From the NCBI GenBank assembly GCA_023439605.1, contig JAEXNS010000280.1, forward strand, positions 1-9,688: 9,688 bases of DNA, given 5' to 3'. A program made the translations under genes and the position numbers. Below are positions 1-5,732 of the stretch, in pieces (the first letter of the stretch is position 1; every line of letters begins with the position of its first letter). The DNA comes from Bacillota bacterium. GTDB taxonomy: Bacteria > Bacillota > Clostridia > Oscillospirales > Ruminococcaceae. Under the pieces are notes generated by a model. It had not been told where the DNA came from, did not search any database, and saw nothing but the letters and a program-made list of their open reading frames with translations.

Positions 1-484
1 ATCCTACATCTGCAAGTAATTTTAACTCTAGAATTAACTCAAATTCTTCTCCTGGATATCCTGGTTTAGCAAATCTAGGTATTTGACGAGTAGAAGACTT
101 AAATGTAGCATTTCCTTTTCCACCATCTCCACCTAAGGCAATTATTTGGCGTTCCTTAGTAGATAAATCGGCCATTATTCTACCTGTCTCTGCATCCCTT
201 ACAACAGTTCCCCTTGGAACTTTTATAATTAAATCATGTGCTGATCTTCCACTGCAGTTTTTTGCACCACCATTTTCACCTTTAAGTGCAACATATTTTT
301 TCTTATATTTAAAATCAATTAAAGTTGAAAAATTATCATCTACAACAAATACAATATCTCCACCTTTACCTCCGTTACCTCCATCTGGCCCACCAGAGGC
401 AACGTATTTTTCACGATAAAAGGATACTGCACCATCTCCGCCATCTCCTGCTTTAATATATATTTTGGCTTTATCTACAAACAT
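1..484 (-). CDS. obgE: Obg-family GTPase ObgE/CgtA, N-terminal part (cut by window edge)
   Basis: The 161 visible codons start MFVDKAKIYIKAGDGGDG and hold the glycine-rich Obg fold, with repeated G-G-x-G segments (ASGGPDGGNGGKGGD, GENGGAKNCSGR, LGGDGGKGNATF) and a KPGYPGEE segment near the end. Obg proteins are large GTPases that bind the ribosome, mainly the 50S subunit, and act in subunit assembly and stress control. The sequence leaves the window at LKLLADVG, just before the G1 P-loop, so the GTPase and C-terminal domains are not visible. The ATG at 482-484 is preceded by AAAGGAG six bases upstream, which fixes the start. It lies downstream of rplU-prp-rpmA, the usual Firmicute order, but is separated from rpmA by a terminator-like hairpin, a repeat and its own promoter-like sequence. 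Family assignment is secure. Confidence 0.95.
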   Translation of the reverse strand, partial: MFVDKAKIYIKAGDGGDGAVSFYREKYVASGGPDGGNGGKGGDIVFVVDDNFSTLIDFKYKKKYVALKGENGGAKNCSGRSAHDLIIKVPRGTVVRDAETGRIMADLSTKERQIIALGGDGGKGNATFKSSTRQIPRFAKPGYPGEEFELILELKLLADVG

Positions 485-497
485 TTTTTACTCCTTT

Positions 498-526
498 ATT
501 TTACAACTAAATTTAAACTATGTCAA
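498..526 (-). promoter_or_regulatory. Near-consensus sigma-A promoter upstream of obgE
   Basis: On the minus strand TTGACA (521-526) is separated by exactly 17 bp from TAAAAT (498-503), that is 6/6 and 5/6 matches to the housekeeping consensus. It lies between repeat copy A and obgE. The expected start of transcription, about seven bases after the -10 box, falls around 491, inside the obgE Shine-Dalgarno sequence (491-497). The transcript would therefore lose most of its ribosome binding site and be nearly leaderless. Either obgE is translated that way from this promoter, or the match is fortuitous in AT-rich DNA and obgE is read from further upstream. Confidence 0.5.
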
Positions 527-533
527 TTCAATT

Positions 534-667
534 GTTACTATTCATCCATATGCATAAGACAGAAATATTTTACCGAAGGTCCAGGTCAACTGAAAAGCCT
601 GGTCGACTCCACAGAGTCGAAACCTTTGCAAAACCGTAAACTTTACCTTTAGAGACTAAGTAGTAAC
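534..667 (-). repeat. 134 bp structured interspersed repeat, copy A
   Basis: This segment aligns without gaps, by hand, to copy B over exactly 134 bp with 22 differences (about 84% identity). It has no coding capacity. Hairpins visible on either strand are CCAGG/CCTGG (581-585 with 598-602), a perfect 7 bp stem TCGACTC/GAGTCGA with a four-base loop (603-609 with 614-620), ACC-GAA-GGT (572-580), and GTAAA-C-TTTAC (636-646). The ends, GTTACTATTCA and TAAGTAGTAAC, form an imperfect inverted repeat that is perfect in copy B. The strand given is the orientation shared with the flanking genes; the true strand is unknown. The bases ATT flank both ends, but copy B shows no matching duplication. It could be a MITE-like element or a dispersed structured RNA. 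I do not recognise a named family. Confidence 0.85.
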
Positions 668-748
668 ATTAAATTATGTATTTTAACACTTTAACCTTTA
701 TACGAACATAATTAAATTTCAAAACTAATTAACAATGAATTATATAGA

Positions 749-778
749 GAAATCCCAAGCAAAAATGCTTAGGATTTC
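749..778 (-). terminator. Terminator-like hairpin after rpmA
   Basis: Just 17 bp past the rpmA stop, the minus strand forms a 12-pair stem, GAAATCCTAAGC with GCTTGGGATTTC (one G-U pair), around a six-base loop ATTTTT. The following bases, TCTATATAATT, are U-rich but not an unbroken U-tract, so termination may be partial. Its position suits the 3' end of the rplU-prp-rpmA operon. Confidence 0.6.
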
Positions 779-795
779 ATAAAATTATACTAAAA

Positions 796-1077
796 TTATT
801 GTACAGGGTAAACGCAAACTTTTTTACGATCACGGCCTAAACGTTCAAATTTAACTTTTCCACTAACTAAAGCAAACAAAGTATCATCTGAACCAATTCC
901 TACTCCTGCACCTGGATGAATATGTGTTCCACGTTGACGAACTAATATGTTACCAGCTAGTACATATTGACCATCTGCTCTTTTAACACCTAATCTTTTA
1001 GATTCTGAATCACGACCATTTTTAGTAGAACCCACACCTTTTTTGTGAGCAAAAAATTGCATACTAATTTTAATCAT
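796..1077 (-). CDS. rpmA: 50S ribosomal protein L27 (bL27), with cleavable N-terminal extension
   Basis: The 93-residue product is a full-length bL27, with the conserved core AHKKGVGSTKNGRDSESKRL, the RQRGTHIHPG segment and GSDDTLFALV. L27 sits in the 50S subunit near the peptidyl transferase centre and its N-terminus reaches toward the P-site tRNA. The start carries an extra leader, MIKISMQFF, before AHKKG. In Firmicutes such as Staphylococcus aureus this leader (consensus ending QFFA) is removed by the protease Prp, exposing the functional N-terminus. Cleavage here is inferred to fall between F9 and A10. The ATG is preceded by GGAGGTG eight bases upstream, embedded in the last codons of prp, whose stop lies only 3 bp before this start. 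Confidence 0.97.
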   Translation of the reverse strand: MIKISMQFFAHKKGVGSTKNGRDSESKRLGVKRADGQYVLAGNILVRQRGTHIHPGAGVGIGSDDTLFALVSGKVKFERLGRDRKKVCVYPVQ

Positions 1078-1080
1078 AAC

Positions 1081-1398
1081 TTACACCTCCGTAGTTACTA
1101 TTTTTATATTTTTTTTAAATTCTTGAGATAAAAGCTCCATATGTAGATAAAATCCATAAACCATCTTGTGAAAGATTTCCGAACTTTCATCTTTTGATTT
1201 CAAAGTAATAGAGTTGCTTTCTACATTTACATTTGCTAAAATATTAAAACTATCTGTAATTGTATTTATAGTTATTTGAACTGCAGAAGATACACTTGCA
1301 CAAGCAATATCATATCCACTTACACCATAACCAGCGTGACCTGAAACTTTAAAACCAACATAATTATTGTTTTTTTTGAAAAACTCAGCCTTTATCAT
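1081..1398 (-). CDS. prp: Ribosomal-processing cysteine protease Prp (YsxB family)
   Basis: The 105-residue protein contains both signature segments of the Prp family: SGHAGYG with the presumed catalytic His21, and DIACASVSSAV with the presumed nucleophile Cys33. Prp removes the short N-terminal extension of ribosomal protein L27 before the protein works in the ribosome. Its gene sits between rplU and rpmA, the standard Firmicute order, and the neighbouring L27 does carry the QFFA cleavage motif, so enzyme and substrate are encoded together. The ATG lies only 2 bp after the rplU stop and no good Shine-Dalgarno is visible ahead of it; the upstream sequence holds a small GATTG/CAATC dyad instead. 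This suggests translation by coupling to rplU and a lower output than the ribosomal proteins on either side. Confidence 0.93.
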   Translation of the reverse strand: MIKAEFFKKNNNYVGFKVSGHAGYGVSGYDIACASVSSAVQITINTITDSFNILANVNVESNSITLKSKDESSEIFHKMVYGFYLHMELLSQEFKKNIKIVTTEV

Positions 1399-1400
1399 TG

Positions 1401-1712
1401 TTAAGCTTTGATTGATTCAATCTTAACTTGGGTGTAAGGTTGTCTATGACCTTGTCTTCTCATTGAAGATTTTTTTGGTTTGTATGTTAAAATGTTGATT
1501 TTTTTACCTCTACCATTTTTAACAACTTTAGCTGTAACTGTTGCTCCTGCAACATATGGTGAACCAACTGTTAAGCCACTTTCTCCACCAACTGCGATGA
1601 TTTTATCAAAATTAACTGAATCATCTGCTTCAACACAAAGTTTTTCGATAAAAAGAATATCTCCTTCTTTAACTTGATATTGCTTTCCACCTGTTTCAAT
1701 TACTGCATACAT
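1401..1712 (-). CDS. rplU: 50S ribosomal protein L21 (bL21)
   Basis: The 103-residue product starts MYAVIETGGKQYQVKEGD and ends with the L21 signature region YKPKKSSMRRQGHRQPYTQVKI, both diagnostic of bL21. It is an early-assembling 23S rRNA-binding protein of the large subunit. The length is normal for the family. Translation begins at the ATG at 1710-1712, with a GGAAAGGAAA ribosome binding site upstream. It is first in the rplU-prp-rpmA operon, behind a strong promoter and a 5' leader that folds into a hairpin. That layout fits autoregulation through an L21 leader, an inference from position and structure. Confidence 0.97.
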   Translation of the reverse strand: MYAVIETGGKQYQVKEGDILFIEKLCVEADDSVNFDKIIAVGGESGLTVGSPYVAGATVTAKVVKNGRGKKINILTYKPKKSSMRRQGHRQPYTQVKIESIKA

Positions 1713-1787
1713 TTTGGCACTTTCCTTTCCAAAAAACTCGCTGTAAATGGTGTGACACTCATCTTAAAAACCATTTAAACATGCGGC
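1713..1787 (-). promoter_or_regulatory. Probable L21-leader 5' UTR of rplU
   Basis: The roughly 75 nt between the predicted transcription start (near 1787) and the rplU ATG contain a perfect 7 bp stem, TAAATGG (1771-1777) with CCATTTA (1744-1750). Its large apical loop holds GATGAGTGTCACA. A further CGC (1783-1785) can pair with GCG (1739-1741) outside this stem. The position and the GAGTGTCACACC stretch resemble the L21 leader known ahead of rplU in Firmicutes, thought to bind the ribosomal protein for feedback control. I identify it by position and general form only, without a covariance search. Confidence 0.6.
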
Positions 1788-1793
1788 AATAAT

Positions 1794-1822
1794 ATTTTAT
1801 CACAAAAAAGCCTTTGTGTCAA
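1794..1822 (-). promoter_or_regulatory. Strong sigma-A promoter of the rplU-prp-rpmA operon
   Basis: On the minus strand TTGACA (1817-1822) is followed after exactly 17 bp by TAAAAT (1794-1799): a 6/6 and a 5/6 consensus match at ideal spacing, about 80 bp before rplU. Transcription should start near 1787. The spacer is filled by an inverted repeat, CACAAA-GGCTTT-TTTGTG, which may be a coincidence, an operator, or a weak terminator for the gene upstream. Confidence 0.8.
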
Positions 1823-1853
1823 GTATAATTTGATAATTTTACTAAAAAATTAT

Positions 1854-2384
1854 TCAATATTTTCTGGAAAAAATTATTCTAAATAAAATTTTTAATATAA
1901 TTATTGCAAATATATTGTATATAACTATATTCTTATCTATATCCTTAATATAAAAATAAGAAGAAATAAGTAAAGATGATGCTAAAATTAAATTTATTAT
2001 TGGAAATAGTATTCTTCCAAAATATCCTCTAATTAACCACAATCCAGCATCATCTGATTTTATCGAATTACACCTTGAACAACTTGAACAAGTATTCCAT
2101 GTACCATTTACGCCATATCTCCTTGCCTTTTTTGAAGAAAATGCAGTATTCATTAATACAAAAGCTTTTCCATTTATACTTCTGCGTGTTTTATTAACAG
2201 GAAATATATGGTCTACGCACATATTTCTTCTATGAACTATTGCACCACAATAAGAGCAGCTATAAAATCCGAAAAAACCAGGGTGTTTTTTTATATAGTT
2301 ATATCTATAATTATTTGAGCGACTATACTTACAATTTCTACTTTTTTTTAATATTTTAAATAATCCAGTTTTTCTTCTACTCAT
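1854..2384 (-). CDS. HNH endonuclease-like protein with two C-terminal membrane segments
   Basis: This 176-residue protein has three parts. Residues 1-34 are rich in Arg, Lys, Asn and Tyr and suggest nucleic acid binding. Residues 43-109 match an HNH (beta-beta-alpha metal) finger: C43-x2-C46 and C102-x2-C105 as zinc pairs, D58-H59 in VDHIFP as the catalytic pair, N97 as the middle residue, and N106-x2-K109 closing the motif. Residues about 126-145 and 153-172 are strongly hydrophobic and look like two membrane helices joined by a short loop. Charges favour the nuclease domain and both ends lying in the cytoplasm. It starts at ATG with GAAGG upstream, follows a 15 bp dyad behind the ispH-S1 gene, and ends just before the rplU promoter. 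All HNH key residues appear intact. The substrate is unknown, and I do not recognise a named family with this layout. Confidence 0.75.
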   Translation of the reverse strand: MSRRKTGLFKILKKSRNCKYSRSNNYRYNYIKKHPGFFGFYSCSYCGAIVHRRNMCVDHIFPVNKTRRSINGKAFVLMNTAFSSKKARRYGVNGTWNTCSSCSRCNSIKSDDAGLWLIRGYFGRILFPIINLILASSLLISSYFYIKDIDKNIVIYNIFAIIILKILFRIIFSRKY

Positions 2385-2401
2385 TTTTTACCTTCTATTA
2401 A

Positions 2402-2434
2402 ATTAAGTGCAATATTAAAAATATTGCACTTAAT
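2402..2434 (-). terminator. 15 bp perfect dyad after ispH-S1; possible terminator or attenuator
   Basis: ATTAAGTGCAATATT (2402-2416) and its exact reverse complement (2420-2434) enclose a three-base loop, three bases beyond the ispH-S1 stop. On the minus strand the stem is followed by TTAATAG, not a real U-tract. It may therefore be a weak terminator, an mRNA 3' stabiliser, or a hairpin that limits read-through into the HNH gene, whose ribosome binding site starts only a few bases downstream. Confidence 0.5.
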
Positions 2435-2437
2435 GAT

Positions 2438-4420
2438 TTAAGCTTCTGTTGTTTCTATTGGAGTACTTTCTTCATCAACAGATTCTTCAGTATTTTCATC
2501 TTCTAATAAAGCACGCATAGAAATACTAATTCTTCTATTTTCTATATCACACTCTGTAATTTTAACTTGAACTTCTTGACCTACAGAAAGAATATTTTTA
2601 ATATTATCTACTCTTTTATTAGCAATTTGTGAAATATGTATTAAGCCGTCTACGCCATCAATAATTTGAGCAAATGCACCAAATGGTGTAATAGAAACAA
2701 CTGTTGCATTCACAACATCCCCGACATTGTATTTAGTTTTGAATATTTCCCAAGGATTATCTTCAGATTTTTTGTAACCCAAAGAAATTCTATTTGCTTC
2801 TTTATCAAGTTCTTTTATGTAAACTTCAAGAACATCTCCTTGTTTTACAACTTCACTTGGATGTTTAATTCTATTCCATGATAATTCTGAAATATGAACC
2901 ATTCCATCAATTCCGCCTAAGTCGATAAACGCACCATATGTAGTTACAGATTTTACTTCGCCTCTATAAACTTTACCTACTTCTGCATTTTCCCAGAACT
3001 TAACTTGAGCTTCTTCTTTTTTTGCTTTTGAAACAATCTTTATAGAACCAATTGCTCTTCTGCGTTGCTCATTTACTTCAATAATTTTAAATTTAACTTT
3101 TTTCTTTAACAGATTATCTAGAGAATCTTCTCTTCCTAAACCTGTTTGAGATGCAGGAATGAAAACTCTAGCTCCATCGCTTGAAACTACTACGCCACTC
3201 TTAACAACGCTTTGTACAACGCCCTCAAGAATAATATCCTCATCTCTTGCCTTAATAATATTTTGAAAGCCCACTTGTTCATCTACCTTTTTCTTAGATA
3301 AAGTAACAATGCCTTCTTGATCATTAATTTTGATAACTATAAGATCTACTACATCACCAACATTAACTACATCACATGGTTTTAAAGATGGGTCATTTGT
3401 AAGCTCTGATAAGCTAACGAAACCTGTATGTTTGGTTCCTATATCTACAATAGCTTCATTGTTGTTAACAGCTACTATATGCCCTTTTATCCTTTCCCCT
3501 GTATGTATTTTTTTGAAGGACTGATCTAGTGCCTCTTCAAAATTAATATCCTCTTCAAAATTGTTTTGGATTTCAGTCATTTTTAGAAATACCTCCTTAA
3601 TTATATAAGCCGGTGTTGAAGCACCAGCAGTAATGCCAATTTTTTTCACATCAGTAAAATCTAATCCATCAATCTCAGTATAGTTTTCTATATGATAAGT
3701 TTTGCAATACATACTACAAACATTATAAAGCTTTATAGTGTTTGAACTATGCTTTCCACCTATTACTATAACAATATCAGAGTTTTTAGCTAATTCTATT
3801 GCATCTGACTGACGTGTTGATGTAGCGTCACAAATTGTATTGTAAACTTTTACTACATTTTTATAGGCATCTGGAATTTTGTTAATACAACTATTCCATA
3901 CTATTATATTATACGTGGTTTGTGCAACAATTGCAACCTTTTTTTCCAAAAATCCAAGTTTTTTTTCAAAAATATTTAAAAATTCATTTTCATTAGAGAA
4001 AACATAGCAATTATTGCCACAATGTCCTATTATTCCTTGTACTTCTGGATGATTTTTGTCTCCAGCTACAAGTACAATATTTCCATCCTCAGTTTCTTTA
4101 TTTACAATTTTATGTATTCTCGCCACAAACGGACATGTTGCATCAACGTAATTATTACCAAGCTCATTTAATTTGCAATATATATCTTTACTTACGCCAT
4201 GAGAACGTATAATTAAAGTTTCATCTCTTTTTAAATTATTTAAATCTTCTATAATTTTTACAGATTTTCGCTCCAAGTCATTTACAACATCTTTATTATG
4301 AATTATTGGACCTAAAGTAACGACTTTTTTATTTTTTTCAATTTCTTTATAAACCAATTTTATTGCTCTATCTACTCCAAAACAAAATCCAGCAGATTTT
4401 GCAATTTTAATCTCATACAT
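2438..4420 (-). CDS. ispH: Fusion of IspH (HMBPP reductase) and ribosomal protein S1
   Basis: The 660-residue protein joins two functions. Residues 1 to about 280 are IspH/LytB, the iron-sulfur enzyme of the MEP pathway that reduces HMBPP to isopentenyl and dimethylallyl diphosphate. The cluster cysteines C13, C96 and C197 are present, as are H41, H74, H124, E126, the QTT segment at 167-169 and the S225-S226-N227 substrate motif. Residues from about 305 hold four S1 RNA-binding repeats (about 308-376, 396-462, 482-549, 566-635), followed by an acidic tail. This fusion is known from Clostridia. The ATG overlaps the plsC end by 8 bp and has AAGGAG upstream. An AAGGAGGT with an ATG ten bases later (codon 281) sits exactly at the domain junction and could start a separate S1 of 380 residues. 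Confidence 0.96.
   Translation of the reverse strand: MYEIKIAKSAGFCFGVDRAIKLVYKEIEKNKKVVTLGPIIHNKDVVNDLERKSVKIIEDLNNLKRDETLIIRSHGVSKDIYCKLNELGNNYVDATCPFVARIHKIVNKETEDGNIVLVAGDKNHPEVQGIIGHCGNNCYVFSNENEFLNIFEKKLGFLEKKVAIVAQTTYNIIVWNSCINKIPDAYKNVVKVYNTICDATSTRQSDAIELAKNSDIVIVIGGKHSSNTIKLYNVCSMYCKTYHIENYTEIDGLDFTDVKKIGITAGASTPAYIIKEVFLKMTEIQNNFEEDINFEEALDQSFKKIHTGERIKGHIVAVNNNEAIVDIGTKHTGFVSLSELTNDPSLKPCDVVNVGDVVDLIVIKINDQEGIVTLSKKKVDEQVGFQNIIKARDEDIILEGVVQSVVKSGVVVSSDGARVFIPASQTGLGREDSLDNLLKKKVKFKIIEVNEQRRRAIGSIKIVSKAKKEEAQVKFWENAEVGKVYRGEVKSVTTYGAFIDLGGIDGMVHISELSWNRIKHPSEVVKQGDVLEVYIKELDKEANRISLGYKKSEDNPWEIFKTKYNVGDVVNATVVSITPFGAFAQIIDGVDGLIHISQIANKRVDNIKNILSVGQEVQVKITECDIENRRISISMRALLEDENTEESVDEESTPIETTEA
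3578..3598 (-). promoter_or_regulatory. Internal ribosome binding site and ATG at the IspH/S1 junction
   Basis: Inside the fusion gene, codons 275-277 (Lys-Glu-Val) are written AAGGAGGTA, which gives a full AAGGAGGT anti-16S match at 3591-3598. The in-frame ATG of codon 281 (3578-3580) follows after ten bases. The product would begin MTEIQNNFEEDINFEEALDQ and contain all four S1 repeats. Position, frame and strength all fit an internal start. Use of the site is not shown by sequence alone. Confidence 0.55.
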
Positions 4421-5015
4421 CTAAATTTTCTCCTTCAACTAAATATTTGAGCGAACTTCCAATTTTATTTTTTATTGACTTCAAATCTTTAGTTCTTGCA
4501 TTTTCGTTAAATTCAATTTCTTTTGCAGATATTGGTTTACCATATTTAATAGTTACTTTTTTTCTAAATGACAACTTGTCTTCAAAAACTATTCCTACTG
4601 GAATAACATTTACTCCTGCTTTTGCAGCAATTAAAGCAACACCAGACTTAATTCTTGAAACTTTTCCATCTTTTGATCTAGTTCCTTCTGGAAATATTAC
4701 TAAGTTTGAACCTTTATTTAATCTTTTTATTGCTTCATTTATTACTTCCATATCCCCTTTTCCTCTTTGTACTGGAAAAGCACCTAACAATTTTATTAAT
4801 CGTCCAAAAAAGAAATTTTTAAATAGTTCTTCTTTCGCCATAAAAGAAAATTTTTTAGGAACATTTAAAGCAATAAAAACAGGATCTGCATAACTCCTAT
4901 GGTTACTTGCATATATATAACCACCTTCTCTAGGTATATTTTCTAGACCTTCAAAAGAAATGTTATAGTAAAATTTAAAACATAATTTCAAAATTTGCCT
5001 AAAAATAAAATACAT
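4413..5015 (-). CDS. plsC: 1-acyl-sn-glycerol-3-phosphate acyltransferase (PlsC family)
   Basis: The 200-residue protein has the block motifs of PlsC acyltransferases: NHRSYADP with catalytic His39 and Asp44 (H-x4-D), PVQRGKGD around residues 81-88, FPEGTRS at 108-114, and a VIPVGI segment further on. The enzyme adds the second acyl chain to lysophosphatidate, making phosphatidate at the inner face of the membrane. The hydrophobic, aromatic N-terminus (residues 1-21) is suited to membrane association. Length is typical for the short bacterial form. The ATG has GAGGTG upstream and lies 10 bp after cmk; the 3' end overlaps ispH by 8 bp, so the three genes are probably cotranscribed. The exact acyl-donor preference cannot be read from the sequence. 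Confidence 0.93.
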   Translation of the reverse strand: MYFIFRQILKLCFKFYYNISFEGLENIPREGGYIYASNHRSYADPVFIALNVPKKFSFMAKEELFKNFFFGRLIKLLGAFPVQRGKGDMEVINEAIKRLNKGSNLVIFPEGTRSKDGKVSRIKSGVALIAAKAGVNVIPVGIVFEDKLSFRKKVTIKYGKPISAKEIEFNENARTKDLKSIKNKIGSSLKYLVEGENLDV

Positions 5016-5025
5016 ATTTTCACCT

Positions 5026-5691
5026 CTATATTTTAAGAATCAAAGATTTAATAGTATCTACTACTTCTAAAATTGACATTTTTGTAGAATCAATTTTAAT
5101 TGCATCATTGGCACATTTAAGCGGTGCAACTGCACGATTGCTGTCATTTTCATCACGCTCTATTATTTCTTTTAAAATTATTTCAAAATCAACTTGCATT
5201 GATTTTGCTGTCAATTCATCGTATCTTCTCTTAGCTCTCTCTTTTGCATCAGCGGTTAAAAATATTTTCAAATCTGCAGTTGGTAATATCACTGTTCCAA
5301 TATCTCTACCATCCATAATTATGTTATTTTCAGAAGCTATTTTCTTTTGTAAATCAAGTAAAAACTTTCTTACAGATGGATGTGCTGAAACATTTGATGC
5401 ACCCATAGAAATTTCTGGGGTACGAATCAAATCAGAAACATCCTCCTCATTTAAAAAAACTCTTTGTTCATTATTTATAAATTTTATTTCCAAAACTATT
5501 TGTGGTAATAATACAGATATTTCATCCTCTATTTTTGTATTTGCTTTATTTTTTAGAGAAAAAAAAGCAATGGCTCTATATAAAGCACCTGTATCCACAT
5601 ATATAAAATTTAATTCCTTTGCTATCTTTTTTGCAATAGTACTTTTACCTGCTCCTGCTGGACCATCTATAGCAACATTTATTACTTTCAT
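5026..5691 (-). CDS. cmk: (d)CMP kinase (cytidylate kinase)
   Basis: The protein shows the P-loop DGPAGAGKST near its N-terminus, DTGALYR in the nucleotide-monophosphate site, MDGRDIGT in the middle, the arginine-rich lid ERAKRRYDE, and the C-terminal pattern RD-x2-DS-x-RAVAPLKCANDAIKIDS. Together these are diagnostic of bacterial CMP kinase, which phosphorylates CMP and dCMP with ATP in pyrimidine recycling. I chose the ATG at 5689-5691 (221 residues). A TTG directly before it (5692-5694) would give one more residue, but the AAAGGAAG site is seven bases from the ATG and only four from the TTG. The gene leads the cmk-plsC-ispH/S1 cluster and begins about 40 bp past repeat copy B. No convincing promoter is visible in that gap. 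Confidence 0.95.
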   Translation of the reverse strand: MKVINVAIDGPAGAGKSTIAKKIAKELNFIYVDTGALYRAIAFFSLKNKANTKIEDEISVLLPQIVLEIKFINNEQRVFLNEEDVSDLIRTPEISMGASNVSAHPSVRKFLLDLQKKIASENNIIMDGRDIGTVILPTADLKIFLTADAKERAKRRYDELTAKSMQVDFEIILKEIIERDENDSNRAVAPLKCANDAIKIDSTKMSILEVVDTIKSLILKI

Positions 5692-5732
5692 CAAAACACT
5701 TCCTTTACATTTTAATTAATTTAACACCAACT

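Larger units (their letters stand above)
485..795. other. Intergenic region between rpmA and obgE (311 bp): hairpin, repeat, promoter
   Basis: This gap holds no credible open reading frame. Reading along the minus strand from rpmA, it contains a terminator-like hairpin (749-778), about 80 bp of plain AT-rich sequence (668-748), a 134 bp structured repeat (534-667) and a promoter-like sequence with the obgE ribosome binding site (491-526). In 668-748 I see TATAAA-like and TAAAAT-like boxes but no -35 hexamer good enough to call a promoter. Confidence 0.7.

Noticed and set aside
534..667. Repeat considered as a CRISPR unit or a riboswitch
   Set aside because: There are only two distant copies and no spacer arrangement, and the fold matches no riboswitch that I know; the same element sits before unrelated genes (obgE and cmk).
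668..748. Possible promoter with TATAAA or TAAAAT boxes ahead of repeat copy A
   Set aside because: No -35 hexamer better than about two or three matches at a suitable distance; boxes of this kind are expected by chance in such AT-rich DNA.
1480..1677. Plus-strand open frame of 65 codons opposite rplU
   Set aside because: It lies entirely within the securely identified L21 gene on the other strand, has no ribosome binding site of note and no recognisable family.
2385..2430. TTGCAC, 16 bp, TAAAAA as a promoter for the HNH gene
   Set aside because: The start point would fall within or past the ATG, and the -35 box is part of the dyad arm.
4447..4893. Plus-strand open frame of 148 codons opposite plsC
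   Set aside because: Antisense shadow of an acyltransferase with intact catalytic motifs.
5108..5719. Plus-strand open frame of 203 codons opposite cmk
   Set aside because: Long only because antisense frames of AT-rich genes stay open; CMP kinase on the minus strand has all its motifs, and the plus-strand product resembles no family.
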